Positions 35,260 through 44,355 of a DNA stretch of 64,000 nt are shown here, piece by piece (positions within the stretch are counted from its first letter, which is position 1; each line of letters begins with the position of its first letter). The notes under the pieces are model-generated. The model searched no databases. It saw only the letters and a program-made list of their open reading frames with translations, and had not been told where the DNA came from. Source of the DNA: Halosimplex litoreum (lineage in GTDB: Archaea > Halobacteriota > Halobacteria > Halobacteriales > Haloarculaceae); the NCBI RefSeq assembly GCF_016065055.1, contig NZ_CP065856.1, positions 2,603,836 to 2,667,835 on the forward strand. Direction: 5' to 3'. A program made the translations under genes and the position numbers.

Positions 35260-36327
35260 ATGAGCGAGATCGACGTGGAGGCGGTCGAGGACATCGACGA
35301 CGATGCGGTCCCGTCGGGAGTCGACGCGCCGGAGTACGTCCTCTACGGGGGGAAAGGCGGCGTGGGGAAGACGACCATGGCCGCGGCGACGGCGCTGGCG
35401 AGCGCCCGCGACGGTACCGAGACGCTCGTCGTCTCTACCGACCCGGCCCACTCGCTCTCGGACACGCTCGAAACGGAGATTCCGGCCGAGCCCGCGCGGA
35501 TCCGCGAGGACGTGCCCCTCTACGCCGCGGAGATCGATCCCGAGGCCGCGCTGGAGGACGGCCCGTTCGCCGAGGACGGCGGTCTCGGCGGCGCTGGCGG
35601 CGCGATGGGCGGACTGGGCGAGATGCTCGGCGGCGCGGGCGAGGGGATGGTCGATCCCCTCGGCGGGTCGATGCCCGGCGCCGACGAGGCCGCCGCTATC
35701 CGGCTGCTCATCCGCTACATGGACGACCCGCGGTTCGACCGCGTCGTCGTCGACACCGCGCCGACGGGTCACACCCTGCGGCTGCTCGAACTCCCGGACG
35801 TGATGGACTCGATGCTCGGGAAGGTGCTCGCGATGCGCGAGCGGATGGGCGGCATGATGGAGAACCTCGGCGGGATGTTCGGCGGCGACGACGAGGACGT
35901 CGACCCCGAAGAGGGACTGGACGACCTGCGGGTGCTCAGCGATCGCATCGAGCAACTACGGGACGTGCTGCAGGACCCGACGCAGACGGACTTCCGCGTG
36001 GTGATGGTCCCCGAAGAGCTGTCTGTGCTGGAATCGGAGCGACTGCTCGATCGGCTCGACGAGTTCGACGTGCCCGTCGGGACCGTCGTCGTCAACCGGG
36101 TGATGCAGGACCTGACCGACGTGGCCGATACCGACGCCGACTGGTTCGTCTCGCCGGATCTGGACGACTGCGAGTTCTGTCAGCGGCGCTGGGACGTACA
36201 ACGTGACGCGCTCTCGCGCTCGCAGGAGGTCTTCCGCGGCCACGACGTGCGCCGCGTCCCGCTGTTCGCCGAGGAGGTCCACGGCGAGCGGACGCTCCGG
36301 ATCGTCGCCGCGTGTCTCGAAGAGTGA
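35260..36327 (+). CDS. ArsA/Get3 family ATPase
   Basis: A 355-aa P-loop ATPase of the ArsA/TRC40 type. The deviant Walker A loop is GGKGGVGKTT (about residue 30). Switch I is STDPAHSLSDTL and switch II VVDTAPTGHTLRLLELP. A Met/Gly-rich region (GGAMGGLGEMLGG at about 110 and MRERMGGMMENLGGM at about 190) fits a client-binding helical subdomain, as in tail-anchored-protein targeting factors. CEFC near residue 307 is the dimer-zinc CxxC motif. No ars genes are nearby, so membrane-protein targeting is more likely than arsenite transport. Confidence 0.93.
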   Translation: MSEIDVEAVEDIDDDAVPSGVDAPEYVLYGGKGGVGKTTMAAATALASARDGTETLVVSTDPAHSLSDTLETEIPAEPARIREDVPLYAAEIDPEAALEDGPFAEDGGLGGAGGAMGGLGEMLGGAGEGMVDPLGGSMPGADEAAAIRLLIRYMDDPRFDRVVVDTAPTGHTLRLLELPDVMDSMLGKVLAMRERMGGMMENLGGMFGGDDEDVDPEEGLDDLRVLSDRIEQLRDVLQDPTQTDFRVVMVPEELSVLESERLLDRLDEFDVPVGTVVVNRVMQDLTDVADTDADWFVSPDLDDCEFCQRRWDVQRDALSRSQEVFRGHDVRRVPLFAEEVHGERTLRIVAACLEE

Positions 36328-36337
36328 CCGCGCGGCG

Positions 36338-36955
36338 CTAGGCTCGATACACGTCCGCGCTCCGTTCGTACTCCGTCGTCTCGGCGACGGCGGTCGCGAC
36401 TCCCGCGCCCCACTCGCGTTCGACCAGCCACAGCGCGGCGTCGATGCCGGCGGTGATGCCGCCCGCGGTCACGATATCGCTGTCGTCGACGACGCGCGCG
36501 TCGACCACCTCCGCGTCGGTCCCGCGGAGTTCGTCGAGCGCGCTCCGGTGGGTGACCGCGGGTCGACCGTCGAGCAGCCCGGCGGCCGACAGGACCATCG
36601 CGCCGGTGCAGACCGAGAGGAGCGTCGTGCCCTCGGCGTGGAGCGCCCGGATCGCGTCGAGGATCGTCTCGTCGCGAGCGACCGCCCGGGCGCCCGTCTC
36701 CCCGTCGCCGTCGTTCCAGCCGCCGCCGGGGACGACGAGATAGTCGAGGTCGGCGTCGGCCGACAGGACACCGTCCGGTTCGACGCGGAGGTCGTACGCC
36801 GCCGAGACGCGGTCAGTTTCCGCCGTGGCGAGCAACTCGACCGTCCAGTCCGCGCCGGCGGACCGCGCCCCCTGGAACACCTCGTAGGGGCCGATGGCGT
36901 CGAGTTCCTCGAACCCCTCGAAGGCGAGGATCGCGAGCGAGTCGGTGTCGGTCAT
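36338..36955 (-). CDS. DJ-1/PfpI (ThiJ) family protein
   Basis: A 205-aa class I glutamine-amidotransferase-like protein. The nucleophile elbow is LLSVCTGAMVLSAAGLL, with Cys at about 115. EELDAIGPYEVF near the N-terminus supplies the Glu that contacts the Cys. VTAGGITAGIDAALWLVERE is the typical C-terminal segment. A GTG one codon upstream would add one residue; I prefer ATG at 36955. Family members include isonitrile hydratases, chaperones and amidases, and the activity here is not predictable. It is convergent with the ArsA-like gene, 10 bp apart. Confidence 0.92.
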   Translation of the reverse strand: MTDTDSLAILAFEGFEELDAIGPYEVFQGARSAGADWTVELLATAETDRVSAAYDLRVEPDGVLSADADLDYLVVPGGGWNDGDGETGARAVARDETILDAIRALHAEGTTLLSVCTGAMVLSAAGLLDGRPAVTHRSALDELRGTDAEVVDARVVDDSDIVTAGGITAGIDAALWLVEREWGAGVATAVAETTEYERSADVYRA

Positions 36956-37045
36956 CACCGACGCTACCCGCGAACGGGTCGAAAAGCTACCGACCGGCGC
37001 GAACGTCGTCGGTCACCCGAGGTTCGAGCCCCGTCCGTCCTGCCG

Positions 37046-37870
37046 TCAGGACAGCACCCACCGCACCAGCCGGTAGCCGGCGTCGCGAAGACTATCGGGG
37101 AGGTGCCGGGTCGCGACCAACGCGGTCGCGAGTGTCCCCACCGGGTAGCGGGCCTCGGGATCGGAGGCGCAGGCCGCGTCGGCGATCACCGCCGCCACCT
37201 CGGAGGGGTGGACGCCGAAGTCGTTCCCGCTGGCGAGGACGTCCGTGTCCTCAAAGAGGTCGTAGAGGTCGCCGTAGCCCGCCGAGCGGTCGAGGCGGTC
37301 GATCTGAGCGTCGGCGCGGTCGCCGAACTGCGTCGCGACCGGACCGGGCTCGACCAGCACGACGTCGATCCCGAACTCCTCGACCTCGACGCGCAGGGCG
37401 TCGCTCATCGCCTCCAGGGCGAACTTCGACCCACTGTAGGCGCCCGAGCCGGCGGTGGCGATCCGCCCCTGGACGCTGGAGACGTTGACGACCGTCCCCG
37501 TCCCGCGCTCGCGCATGTTCGGGAGGACCGCCCGCGTGAGCCGGTGGGGACCGTAGACGTTCACGTCGAACTGGTCGTGGAGGGCGTCGATAGGCACGTC
37601 TTCTACCGGGCCGTACTGGGCGTAGCCCGCGTTGTTGACCAGGCAGTCGATGCGGCCCGTCTCCGAGAGGACTCGGTCGACGACTCGCTCGACGTCGGCG
37701 TCGCTCGTCACGTCGAGTTCGGCCGTCTCGCAGCCGGCCTCGGCCAGGTCGGCCACGTCGTCGGTGTCCCGGGCCGTCGCGTACACCGTCCACTCCCGCC
37801 GCAGGAAGTCGACGGCCGTCGCCCGCCCGATGCCCGACGAGCAACCCGTGATAAGCGCCGTCTTCGTCAT
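37046..37870 (-). CDS. Short-chain dehydrogenase/reductase
   Basis: A 274-aa classical SDR oxidoreductase. The cofactor loop is TGCSSGIGRA (residues 8-17), NNAG follows at about 84-87, and the catalytic Ser-Tyr-Lys is in NVSSVQGR and AYSGSKFALEAM. LVEPGPVATQF is the post-catalytic loop. ATARDTDD after strand 2 suggests NADP preference through Arg. The C-terminus is longer than average, with a helix that could form a lid. The substrate is unknown. Confidence 0.92.
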   Translation of the reverse strand: MTKTALITGCSSGIGRATAVDFLRREWTVYATARDTDDVADLAEAGCETAELDVTSDADVERVVDRVLSETGRIDCLVNNAGYAQYGPVEDVPIDALHDQFDVNVYGPHRLTRAVLPNMRERGTGTVVNVSSVQGRIATAGSGAYSGSKFALEAMSDALRVEVEEFGIDVVLVEPGPVATQFGDRADAQIDRLDRSAGYGDLYDLFEDTDVLASGNDFGVHPSEVAAVIADAACASDPEARYPVGTLATALVATRHLPDSLRDAGYRLVRWVLS

Positions 37871-38530
37871 ATCCCCGACGACGAACGCCCCCCAGTTAAG
37901 TCTCCGCGCTCCGACTCGACGGGGACGGTGCAGACGACGCGGTAGATTGCAGCGTGGCAGGCGCGTGCTGGAGCGCGCTCTCGTGCGCGCGACGACACCG
38001 CGCGGGGGATGAGGGAGTGAGCGGAGCGAACGAGCGAATCGGCTGGGGAGGTTCGTGGCCGTCTGCGGTCGCTGTGCGGGACGATACTGTCCCTGGCGGA
38101 CTGAAAGGGCGAGGCGCGCTCGCGCGCAGTTTCGTCGCCTGAGCGACCCCTATCCGCGCGGTGCGAGGCGCGCAGCGCCTCGAAGCGAACGGCCCTGCCG
38201 TGAGCGGGCCGTGCGGAGAGCGCGGATATCCCGCTCAGCGACCGCGAGAGCGAGGTCGACCGCAGGGAGACCTCGTCAACGCGAACGGGGAGCGAAGCGA
38301 CCCGTGAGCGAGCGGGCCGAGGGCTTTCACGAGCCGTCGTCGATCGCGTTCGAGTCGGTTCAGAGCGAGCGGGCCGGGGGCGTTCACGAGCCGTCGTCGA
38401 TCGCGTTCGAGTCGGTTCAGAGCGAGCGGGCCGAGGGCGTTCACCGCCTGCCGACGAGTGCAGGCTCAACTCACACACGCAGAACTACCCCAACCGGTGC
38501 GTTCAAGCGACGAGAGTCCCACCCGGAGGT
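37871..38530. other. 660-bp intergenic region with internal repeats
   Basis: No gene is supportable. The DNA is built from repetitive GC-rich words (such as gagcgagcgggcc and gcgagcgaagcg), includes short inverted repeats such as gaggcgc-gcgcctc (38165-38180), and contains the 57-bp tandem repeats listed separately. The frames that remain open are Arg-, Ser- and Pro-rich. It may be an old insertion or recombination remnant. Confidence 0.55.
38306..38443. repeat. 57-bp tandem direct repeat, 2.4 copies
   Basis: Units lie at 38306-38362, 38363-38419 and a partial copy at 38420-38443. The two full units differ at only two positions. Each begins gagcgagcgggccg and ends gagtcggttca. The period is a multiple of three and the repeated block is open in one forward frame, but composition and context argue against a real protein. 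It is not a CRISPR: the repeats have no spacers. Confidence 0.9.
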
Positions 38531-39139
38531 ATGGACGGGACGCGGATCGCAGACGTGAGCGATCTCTCGACGGACGATACCTTCCTCTTTCGCGTGCGCT
38601 CGGTGGACGACAATGCCGTCGCGAGCGGCGACGCCGCGCTCCGCTCGGACGAGCGGACGGCCGACGCCGCCGACCAGCCGGACGGGGACGCCGAGCCCGA
38701 CGGCGGCGAGCCGGTCGGAGACGACGCGACGAGTGCCACCAACGACGACGGGATCGCGATGCCCGACGACATGCAAGACGACGATGACGGCGTACGCGAG
38801 GCGATCCTCCTGAAGCTGGGTGGCGAGGACGACGACGCCGAGGCGGTCGTCTGCTGGCTCAACTACTGCCAGCACATGACCCACATCAAACTCGACAAGG
38901 GCTCTGGGGCGCCGATCCGCGACGGCGAGGTGATCTGCGTCAACCACGGCGCGTTGTTCGCCGCCGACTCCGGGGAGTGCACCTACGGCCCCTGCGAGGG
39001 CGCGTTCCTGAACGAACTCGACGTGGCGGTGGCCGACGGCGGCGTCTACCTCGCCGACGAGGAGTTCGAGTACGTCGGCGAGGGCCCGGTCGAGAGCGAC
39101 GACGACGACCTGTCTTCCTCGTCGAACGTGATCCTGTAG
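38531..39139 (+). CDS. Rieske [2Fe-2S] domain protein
   Basis: A 202-aa acidic cytoplasmic protein. The first 90 residues are an Asp/Glu-rich linker region after a beta strand (DTFLFRVRSVDD). The C-terminal part carries a Rieske-type cluster site: CQHMTH about residue 117 and CVNHGALF about residue 138, followed by ECTYGPCEG. This matches the CxH...CxxH pattern of ferredoxin-like Rieske proteins. It is likely an electron-transfer component. A membrane anchor and oxygenase partner are absent. Confidence 0.88.
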   Translation: MDGTRIADVSDLSTDDTFLFRVRSVDDNAVASGDAALRSDERTADAADQPDGDAEPDGGEPVGDDATSATNDDGIAMPDDMQDDDDGVREAILLKLGGEDDDAEAVVCWLNYCQHMTHIKLDKGSGAPIRDGEVICVNHGALFAADSGECTYGPCEGAFLNELDVAVADGGVYLADEEFEYVGEGPVESDDDDLSSSSNVIL

Positions 39140-39173
39140 CCGACCGGGACGCCGCCGGGGAGGCGCCCCGGCG

Positions 39174-39464
39174 CTACTCGATGACGAACGACGGTTCGGC
39201 GACGGCCTCGCTCTTGCACTCGGGGCACCGGGCCGGGCGGTTGACCAGGTCGTCGAACTCGTCGAAGCCGCACTCCTCGCAGGTCGGCGGCGCGACGAGC
39301 AGCGTCTCGTCGGTCGGTTCGAGCGACTGGGAGATGTGTTCGACGTGGTCGAGGGCGGTGGCGGTGCGGACCTCGAACTCGTTGGCGAGCGTCCCCGCGG
39401 CCATCGGCTGCTCACGCAGTTTGTCCGCGATCCGCTGGCGGGTCGTCCGATTCGCCTCGCGCAT
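39174..39464 (-). CDS. HTH domain fused to zinc ribbon (predicted regulator)
   Basis: A 96-aa protein of the archaeal COG3357 type. The N-terminal winged helix (NRTTRQRIADKLREQPMAAG, then TLANEFEVRTATALDHVEHI) is followed by a zinc ribbon with CEEC and CPEC. The ATG at 39464 gives the shortest sensible start; upstream in-frame sequence is non-coding in character. It probably binds DNA. Its target and partner are unknown. It is convergent with the Rieske gene. Confidence 0.88.
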   Translation of the reverse strand: MREANRTTRQRIADKLREQPMAAGTLANEFEVRTATALDHVEHISQSLEPTDETLLVAPPTCEECGFDEFDDLVNRPARCPECKSEAVAEPSFVIE

Positions 39465-39599
39465 ACCCGGATTTAGTGAACCGACCACAAATCATTTCCG
39501 CCGCCAGGGGCGAAACGGGTCGGCGCGGGTCGGCCCGATACCTCCGTGGGTCGTTGTCACAATGAAAAAGGCCTTCAGGCGAGCCCGAGGAGGGCCTGT

Positions 39600-40568
39600 A
39601 TGGACGCTGTCGTACTCGCAGGTGGTTACGCAACGCGGCTCTGGCCGATCACGCGCCATCGGCCGAAGATGATGCTACCGGTCGGCGACACGACCGTCAT
39701 CGACCGGGTGCTCTCGGAGCTGGAGTCCGACGGCCGGGTCGACGACGTGTACGTCAGCACGAACGAGCGCTTCGCCGCGGACTTCGAGGCGTTCCTCGAC
39801 GACCGGGACTACGAGAAGCCCCGCCTGTCGATCGAGGACACGACCGGTGAAGACGAGAAGTTCGGCGTCGTCGGCGCGCTGGGCCAGCTCGTCGACCGCG
39901 AGGGGATCGACGACGACCTGTTCGTCATCGCTGGGGACAACCTCATCAGCTTCGACGTGAGCGACTTCATCGACGCCTACGAGGACAACGGCGGGACGAC
40001 GCTTGCGGCCTACGACGTGGGATCGCGGGAGAAGGCCAAGTCCTACGGGCTCGTGACGCTGGACGGCGAGCGGGTGGTCGACTTCCAGGAGAAGCCCGCG
40101 GACCCGGCGAGCACGCTCGTCTCCATCGCCTGTTACGTCTTCCCGGCCGACCAGGTCCGCTTCGAGGAGTACCTCGAAGACGGCAACAACCCCGACGAGC
40201 CGGGCTGGTTCATCCAGTGGCTCGTCGACAACGACGAGGTCTACGCCTACACCTTCGACGAGGCGTGGTTCGACATCGGGACGCCCGAGAGCTACCTGAC
40301 CGCCGTCGCGTACCACCTCGACGGCGCGAACCGCGTCGCCGACAGCGCCACCGTCGACGGCACCACGCTCGGCGAGAACGTCCACGTGCTGGACGGCGCC
40401 GAGGTCGTCGACTCCACGCTCGACGACGCCATCGTCTTCCCCGAAGCGACGATCCGCGACTGCGACATCCGCGAGTCGATCATCGACCGCGAGACCACCC
40501 TCGAGGACCTCGACCTGGCCGGCGCGCTCATCGGTGCCCACACGACGATCACCAACGGCGACGACTGA
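39600..40568 (+). CDS. Sugar nucleotidyltransferase
   Basis: A 322-aa NDP-sugar pyrophosphorylase. The nucleotide-binding signature is VVLAGGYATRLWPITRHRPK, with the catalytic Arg and Lys. DLFVIAGDNLISFD supplies the metal-binding Asp. DFQEKPADPASTL and YTFDEAWFDIGTPESYLTAV are substrate-site motifs. The final 80 residues form the start of a left-handed beta helix (hexapeptide-like NRVADSATVDGTTLGENVHV). It produces an NDP-sugar for glycan or glycoprotein synthesis. The nucleotide and sugar are not determinable, though the architecture is RmlA/GlmU-like. Confidence 0.92.
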   Translation: MDAVVLAGGYATRLWPITRHRPKMMLPVGDTTVIDRVLSELESDGRVDDVYVSTNERFAADFEAFLDDRDYEKPRLSIEDTTGEDEKFGVVGALGQLVDREGIDDDLFVIAGDNLISFDVSDFIDAYEDNGGTTLAAYDVGSREKAKSYGLVTLDGERVVDFQEKPADPASTLVSIACYVFPADQVRFEEYLEDGNNPDEPGWFIQWLVDNDEVYAYTFDEAWFDIGTPESYLTAVAYHLDGANRVADSATVDGTTLGENVHVLDGAEVVDSTLDDAIVFPEATIRDCDIRESIIDRETTLEDLDLAGALIGAHTTITNGDD

Positions 40569-40627
40569 GGCCGGCGTTCACGGTTTCGGGTCGGCGAAAC
40601 GGCGCCGCCGCTCGGCGAGTCGAGACG

Positions 40628-40990
40628 GCTGAGGGGAGTAAGCCCCCTTCTGTTCGGCCCGGCATTCGGCTGAGCGTCCGCGCTCGCGTCCGGGCTACCT
40701 TGCCGCGCGGACTTGCACCGGTGAGGATTCGCCGTTCCATCCGTTCTCCGCCGTCGACCCTCGGTGGGTTAGCTCCCCGTCGCTTCCCGGCGTTGCCGGT
40801 CGCTTCGGGTTCGCACACCTCATCGGTCGGACGGAGCGGTCTCGTTTCTGTTCCAGCGCCAGCGGTCGCCCGCTCCGGGTTTGCACCCGGTCACCTGCCC
40901 GGACGGTGGGGGGACTTTCCTCATGCCCGTAGCGCGCCGACGGAGTCGACGCGGACCGGAGCACGGAGGCCGGGCTCCCTCTGCCGGTCG
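40628..40990 (-). ncRNA. rnpB: Ribonuclease P RNA
   Basis: The catalytic RNA of RNase P, which cleaves 5' leaders from tRNA precursors. On the minus strand the conserved gaggaaagtcc (near 40919-40909) is followed by the J/P4-type aacagaagggggcttac near the 3' end. gtgcaaacccgg and gtgcgaacccg precede the tetraloop helices. The 5' element gagggag (near 40983-40977) can pair with ctcccctc near 40637-40630. About 360 nt, normal for haloarchaea. A TATA-like cttaatcg on this strand lies about 20-30 nt upstream (near 41008-41015). Ends are approximate. It explains the gap between the nucleotidyltransferase and the surface-protein genes. Confidence 0.9.
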
Positions 40991-41055
40991 AAGGTAGCGC
41001 ACACCGACGATTAAGCCCGTCGGTCCGCACGCTGGCGTCGGCCGACAGTGCGGCG

Positions 41056-41064
41056 ATTTTTATG
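41056..41064 (+). promoter_or_regulatory. TATA box of the surface-protein gene
   Basis: atttttatg lies 27-35 bp upstream of the ATG at 41091. It is a strong haloarchaeal box A in GC-rich DNA. Confidence 0.65.
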
Positions 41065-41090
41065 TCCGCCATCCCTTGGTCCCGGTAGTC

Positions 41091-42920
41091 ATGCGTTCCG
41101 CCCTCTCCGCAGTCGTCGCCGGGCTCGTCGTGCTGTCCGCGGTGGCCGCCCTCCCCGCCGCGGCCGCCGGCGACCCGGTCGATGCCCCGACGACGGACCG
41201 GTCCTCGAACACTGTGGGCGCCTCGGCCGCCGAGGCCCTCCAAAGCGACGACGCCTGCGCGGCCGCGCCGGTCGCCAACGGGAGTTCGCCCGAGAACCCC
41301 GACGGTGACCCGCTGGGCTGGGAGAACGGCTGCTGGTACAACGAGTCGATCGACGTGGACCGCTCCGACGGCCTCAACGACACGGAACTCGACGCGGTGG
41401 TCGCCCGAGGGATGGCTCGCGTCGAACAGATCCGCGAGCTGGAGTTCGACGAGACGGTTCCGGTCGAAGTCGTCTCCCGGGAACAGTTCCGCGCGAACAC
41501 CAGCTACGACGCGACGACCAACGGGAGCCTCCACCAGAACGTCAAGTGGGAGGCGATGCTGATGGTCGGCGAGGACACGGACGCCATCTCCGTCCAGGAG
41601 TCGAACACCGGCGCGAGCGTCGGCGGCTACTACAGCCCCACGGAGGAGCGGATCGTCATCGTCTCCGAGAACACCACCTCGCCGAAGATGAACGAGATCA
41701 CGCTCTCACAGGAGCTGTTCCACGCGTTGCAGGACCAGCGGTACAACATCTCGTCGTACGACCAGTACACCGAGGAGCTCCACAACGCCAGAGACGGTAT
41801 CATCGAGGGCGACGGGAACTTCGTCGACCAGCTCTACAGCCAGCGCTGTGCCGCCGGCTGGGACTGCCTGATGCCCCAGACCCAGCCCGGCGGTGGCGGC
41901 GGGAGCGCCTCGGTCCACCAGGGGCTGTTGCTGGTGACTTACCAGCCCTACAGCGACGGGCCGGCGTTCGTCCGCGGCATCTACGAGTCGGAGGGCTGGG
42001 AGGGCGTCAACGCGGTCTACGAGAACCCGCCGGCGAGCACGGAGCAGACGATCCACCCCGAGAAGTACGGCGAGGACCAGCCGACCAACGTGAGCTTCGC
42101 GGACACCTCCGGGGCCGACTGGACGGTCCCGACCCTGGAGAACGGCACCGTCGACTACGCGCAGTTCGGCGAGGCCGGGCTGGCGACGATGCTGTTCTAC
42201 CCCTTCTACGACTCGGGCGGACAGGCCGCGCCGGTCGTCGACCCGCGGTCGTTCATCACCGGCGGCTCGCCGGACCCGCTCAACTACTCGACGCAGTACA
42301 CGGACGGCTGGGACGGTGACCGACTGTATCCCTACGTCACCGACGACTCCGCCGAGACCAACGAGACCGGCTACGTCTGGAAGACCGTCTGGGACTCCGA
42401 AGGCGACGCTACCGACTTCGTCGAGGGGTACTCGATGCTGCTCGACTACTACGGCGCCCAGCCCGTCGACGACAGCGCGAACACCTACCGGATCGCCGAC
42501 GGCCCCTACGGCGACGCCTTCTACGTCAACCATACCGGGACGACCGTGACGCTCGTCAACGCACCCTCCGTCGAGGGGCTGAGCGAGGTCCGCGCCGGCG
42601 CCGCGCCGGCCGACGGGTCGACCGACGGGACCGACACCGCGACCGATTCCGGCGGCGACGACGAGACGGCCACCGACGCCGAAGAGACGGCCACCGACAC
42701 CGCGACCGCGACCGACGCACCCGAGACCGATTCGGACACCGCGACCGCGACCGAGGAGCCGATGGCGAACGACGGCGGTGCGGGCGACGGCGGTGACGGC
42801 GCCGACGAGGCGACCGACGAACCCGCCGAGACCACCGCGTCCGGGGGTCCGGGCTTCGGGCTCGCCGTCGCGCTCGTCGCGCTCGCGCTCGCCGGCCTCC
42901 TCGCCGGCCGGAGGGAGTGA
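41091..42920 (+). CDS. Hvo_1808-type surface protein with PGF-CTERM anchor
   Basis: A 609-aa secreted protein. A Sec-type signal (SALSAVVAGLVVLSAVAALP, cut near AAAAGD) precedes a large extracellular domain. The C-terminus has a Thr/Asp-rich stalk of about 80 residues with repeated TATDA-like words, then PGFGLAVALVALALAGLLAG and a basic end. This is the PGF-CTERM signal processed by archaeosortase A and lipid-anchored. The paralogous position of the zinc-protease motif in the next gene reads LSQELFHALQDQ here (Gln207, Glu208, His211), so the first metal His is lost. The ATG at 41091 is used. Confidence 0.92.
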   Translation: MRSALSAVVAGLVVLSAVAALPAAAAGDPVDAPTTDRSSNTVGASAAEALQSDDACAAAPVANGSSPENPDGDPLGWENGCWYNESIDVDRSDGLNDTELDAVVARGMARVEQIRELEFDETVPVEVVSREQFRANTSYDATTNGSLHQNVKWEAMLMVGEDTDAISVQESNTGASVGGYYSPTEERIVIVSENTTSPKMNEITLSQELFHALQDQRYNISSYDQYTEELHNARDGIIEGDGNFVDQLYSQRCAAGWDCLMPQTQPGGGGGSASVHQGLLLVTYQPYSDGPAFVRGIYESEGWEGVNAVYENPPASTEQTIHPEKYGEDQPTNVSFADTSGADWTVPTLENGTVDYAQFGEAGLATMLFYPFYDSGGQAAPVVDPRSFITGGSPDPLNYSTQYTDGWDGDRLYPYVTDDSAETNETGYVWKTVWDSEGDATDFVEGYSMLLDYYGAQPVDDSANTYRIADGPYGDAFYVNHTGTTVTLVNAPSVEGLSEVRAGAAPADGSTDGTDTATDSGGDDETATDAEETATDTATATDAPETDSDTATATEEPMANDGGAGDGGDGADEATDEPAETTASGGPGFGLAVALVALALAGLLAGRRE

Positions 42921-42929
42921 ACCCGGTCG

Positions 42930-44279
42930 ATGGCAGGGTTCGGATCCGAGTCGCGTCTGCGCCTCGCTCTCGCGGCGGTCGCCGTCCTCGCGCTGCTCGC
43001 GGGCTGTACCGCCTTCGAGTCACTGGGCGGCGGGCATCCGGAGGGCGACCCGGCAAGCGACCGGATCGGCTGGGAGAACGGCTACTGGTACGACGACCCG
43101 GTGAACGTGACGGCCGGTGACGGCTACAACGCCACCGAGCGCGAGGCCGTCGTCGCGCGCACGATGGCCCGCGTCGAACGGATCCGGGACCTCGAGTTCA
43201 ACTCGACGGTGCCGGTCGACGTGCTCAGCCGCGAGCAGTACCTCGAAAACCGGAGCGGCGGCGGTGGGAACGCGACGTACTCGCGGTGGAACGACCAGGT
43301 GTGGGAGTCGCTGTTCATCGTCGGGGAGTCCTCGTCGTACTCGAACAGCTCCGACGAGACGCTGGGTCAGTCCGTGCAGGGCTACTACTCGCCCGGCGAG
43401 GACGCTATCGTCCTCGTGTCGGACTCGCCGACGCCGACCATCGACCGGACGACGCTGGCCCACGAACTCGTCCACGCCCTGCAGGACCAGCAGTTCGGCT
43501 TCGGCGCCGACGGCGAGACCCAGGACCGGCAACTCGCCAACCGCGGCGTCACCGAGGGCGACGCCCGCTACGTCGACGTCCTCTACGAGAACCGCTGCGG
43601 GAGCGAGTGGGCCTGTATCCCCGAGCCCGACGCCGGCGGGGGCGGCGGCTCGGCGAGCAGCGACTACAACCGCGGCCTGTTCCTGACCATCTACACGCCC
43701 TACGCCGCGGGCTCGCAGTTCGTCGACCAGGTGCGCGCCCAGAGCGGCTGGGACGGCGTCAACCAGCTCTACGACGCCCGCCCGGAGAGCACCGAACAGC
43801 TCATCCATCCGCAGCTGTACCCCGACGAAGACCCAGTGAACGTGACCGTCGCCGACCGCTCGTCGGGCGAGTGGCGCCGCTTCGACGTCGACCCCGTCGC
43901 CGACACCGTCGGCGAGGCCTCGATCTACGCGATGCTCGTCCACAACGACGCCGTCGACCCGGAGAACCGCTACGGCTACGACGCCGAACCCTCCGCCGGC
44001 TGGGGCGGCGACAGCGTCGTCCCCTACACGAACGGGGAGGCCGGCGCCTACGTCTGGGAGACCACCTGGGACTCCGAGGGCGACGCCGAGGAGTTCCACA
44101 CCGCGTATCTCGACGTACTGGAGTCTCACGACGCCCGCAATCCCCGCGGGAACGTCTACGTCGTCCCCGACGGCGAGTTCGCCGACGCGTTCCGCGTCGT
44201 TCGGACCGGCGAGACGGTCCGGGTCGTCAACGCACCGACCGCGGACGCGCTGAGCGCCGTTCACTCGCGGTCGGGATAG
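42930..44279 (+). CDS. Hvo_1808-type lipoprotein with HExxH motif
   Basis: A 449-aa paralogue of the preceding protein, about 10 bp downstream. The N-terminus is a lipoprotein signal (LAAVAVLALLAGC, lipid Cys26) instead of a C-terminal anchor. The extracellular domain matches the neighbour (RIGWENGYWYDD, WDSEGDAEEFHTAY, VVNAPTADALS). It keeps a complete HELVH (His178, Glu179, His182) within LAHELVHALQDQ, and an Asp/Glu-rich EGDARY (Glu209) about 27 residues on could be the third ligand. A zincin-like metalloprotease is therefore plausible. No biochemical data are claimed. Confidence 0.9.
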   Translation: MAGFGSESRLRLALAAVAVLALLAGCTAFESLGGGHPEGDPASDRIGWENGYWYDDPVNVTAGDGYNATEREAVVARTMARVERIRDLEFNSTVPVDVLSREQYLENRSGGGGNATYSRWNDQVWESLFIVGESSSYSNSSDETLGQSVQGYYSPGEDAIVLVSDSPTPTIDRTTLAHELVHALQDQQFGFGADGETQDRQLANRGVTEGDARYVDVLYENRCGSEWACIPEPDAGGGGGSASSDYNRGLFLTIYTPYAAGSQFVDQVRAQSGWDGVNQLYDARPESTEQLIHPQLYPDEDPVNVTVADRSSGEWRRFDVDPVADTVGEASIYAMLVHNDAVDPENRYGYDAEPSAGWGGDSVVPYTNGEAGAYVWETTWDSEGDAEEFHTAYLDVLESHDARNPRGNVYVVPDGEFADAFRVVRTGETVRVVNAPTADALSAVHSRSG

Positions 44280-44355
44280 GGACCCGGCGTCTCGGGACCC
44301 CGTCGCGACGCATCGAACGCGGACCGTTTTTGCCCGTCGCCCCGGAAGACGACTT

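Noticed and set aside
35260-36327. Arsenite efflux ATPase ArsA as the function
   Set aside because: No arsB, arsC or arsR gene is near, and the Met/Gly-rich region with CxxC suits Get3-type targeting better.
38306-38443. CRISPR array
   Set aside because: The repeats are adjacent with no spacers, are 57 bp long and have no cas genes near them.
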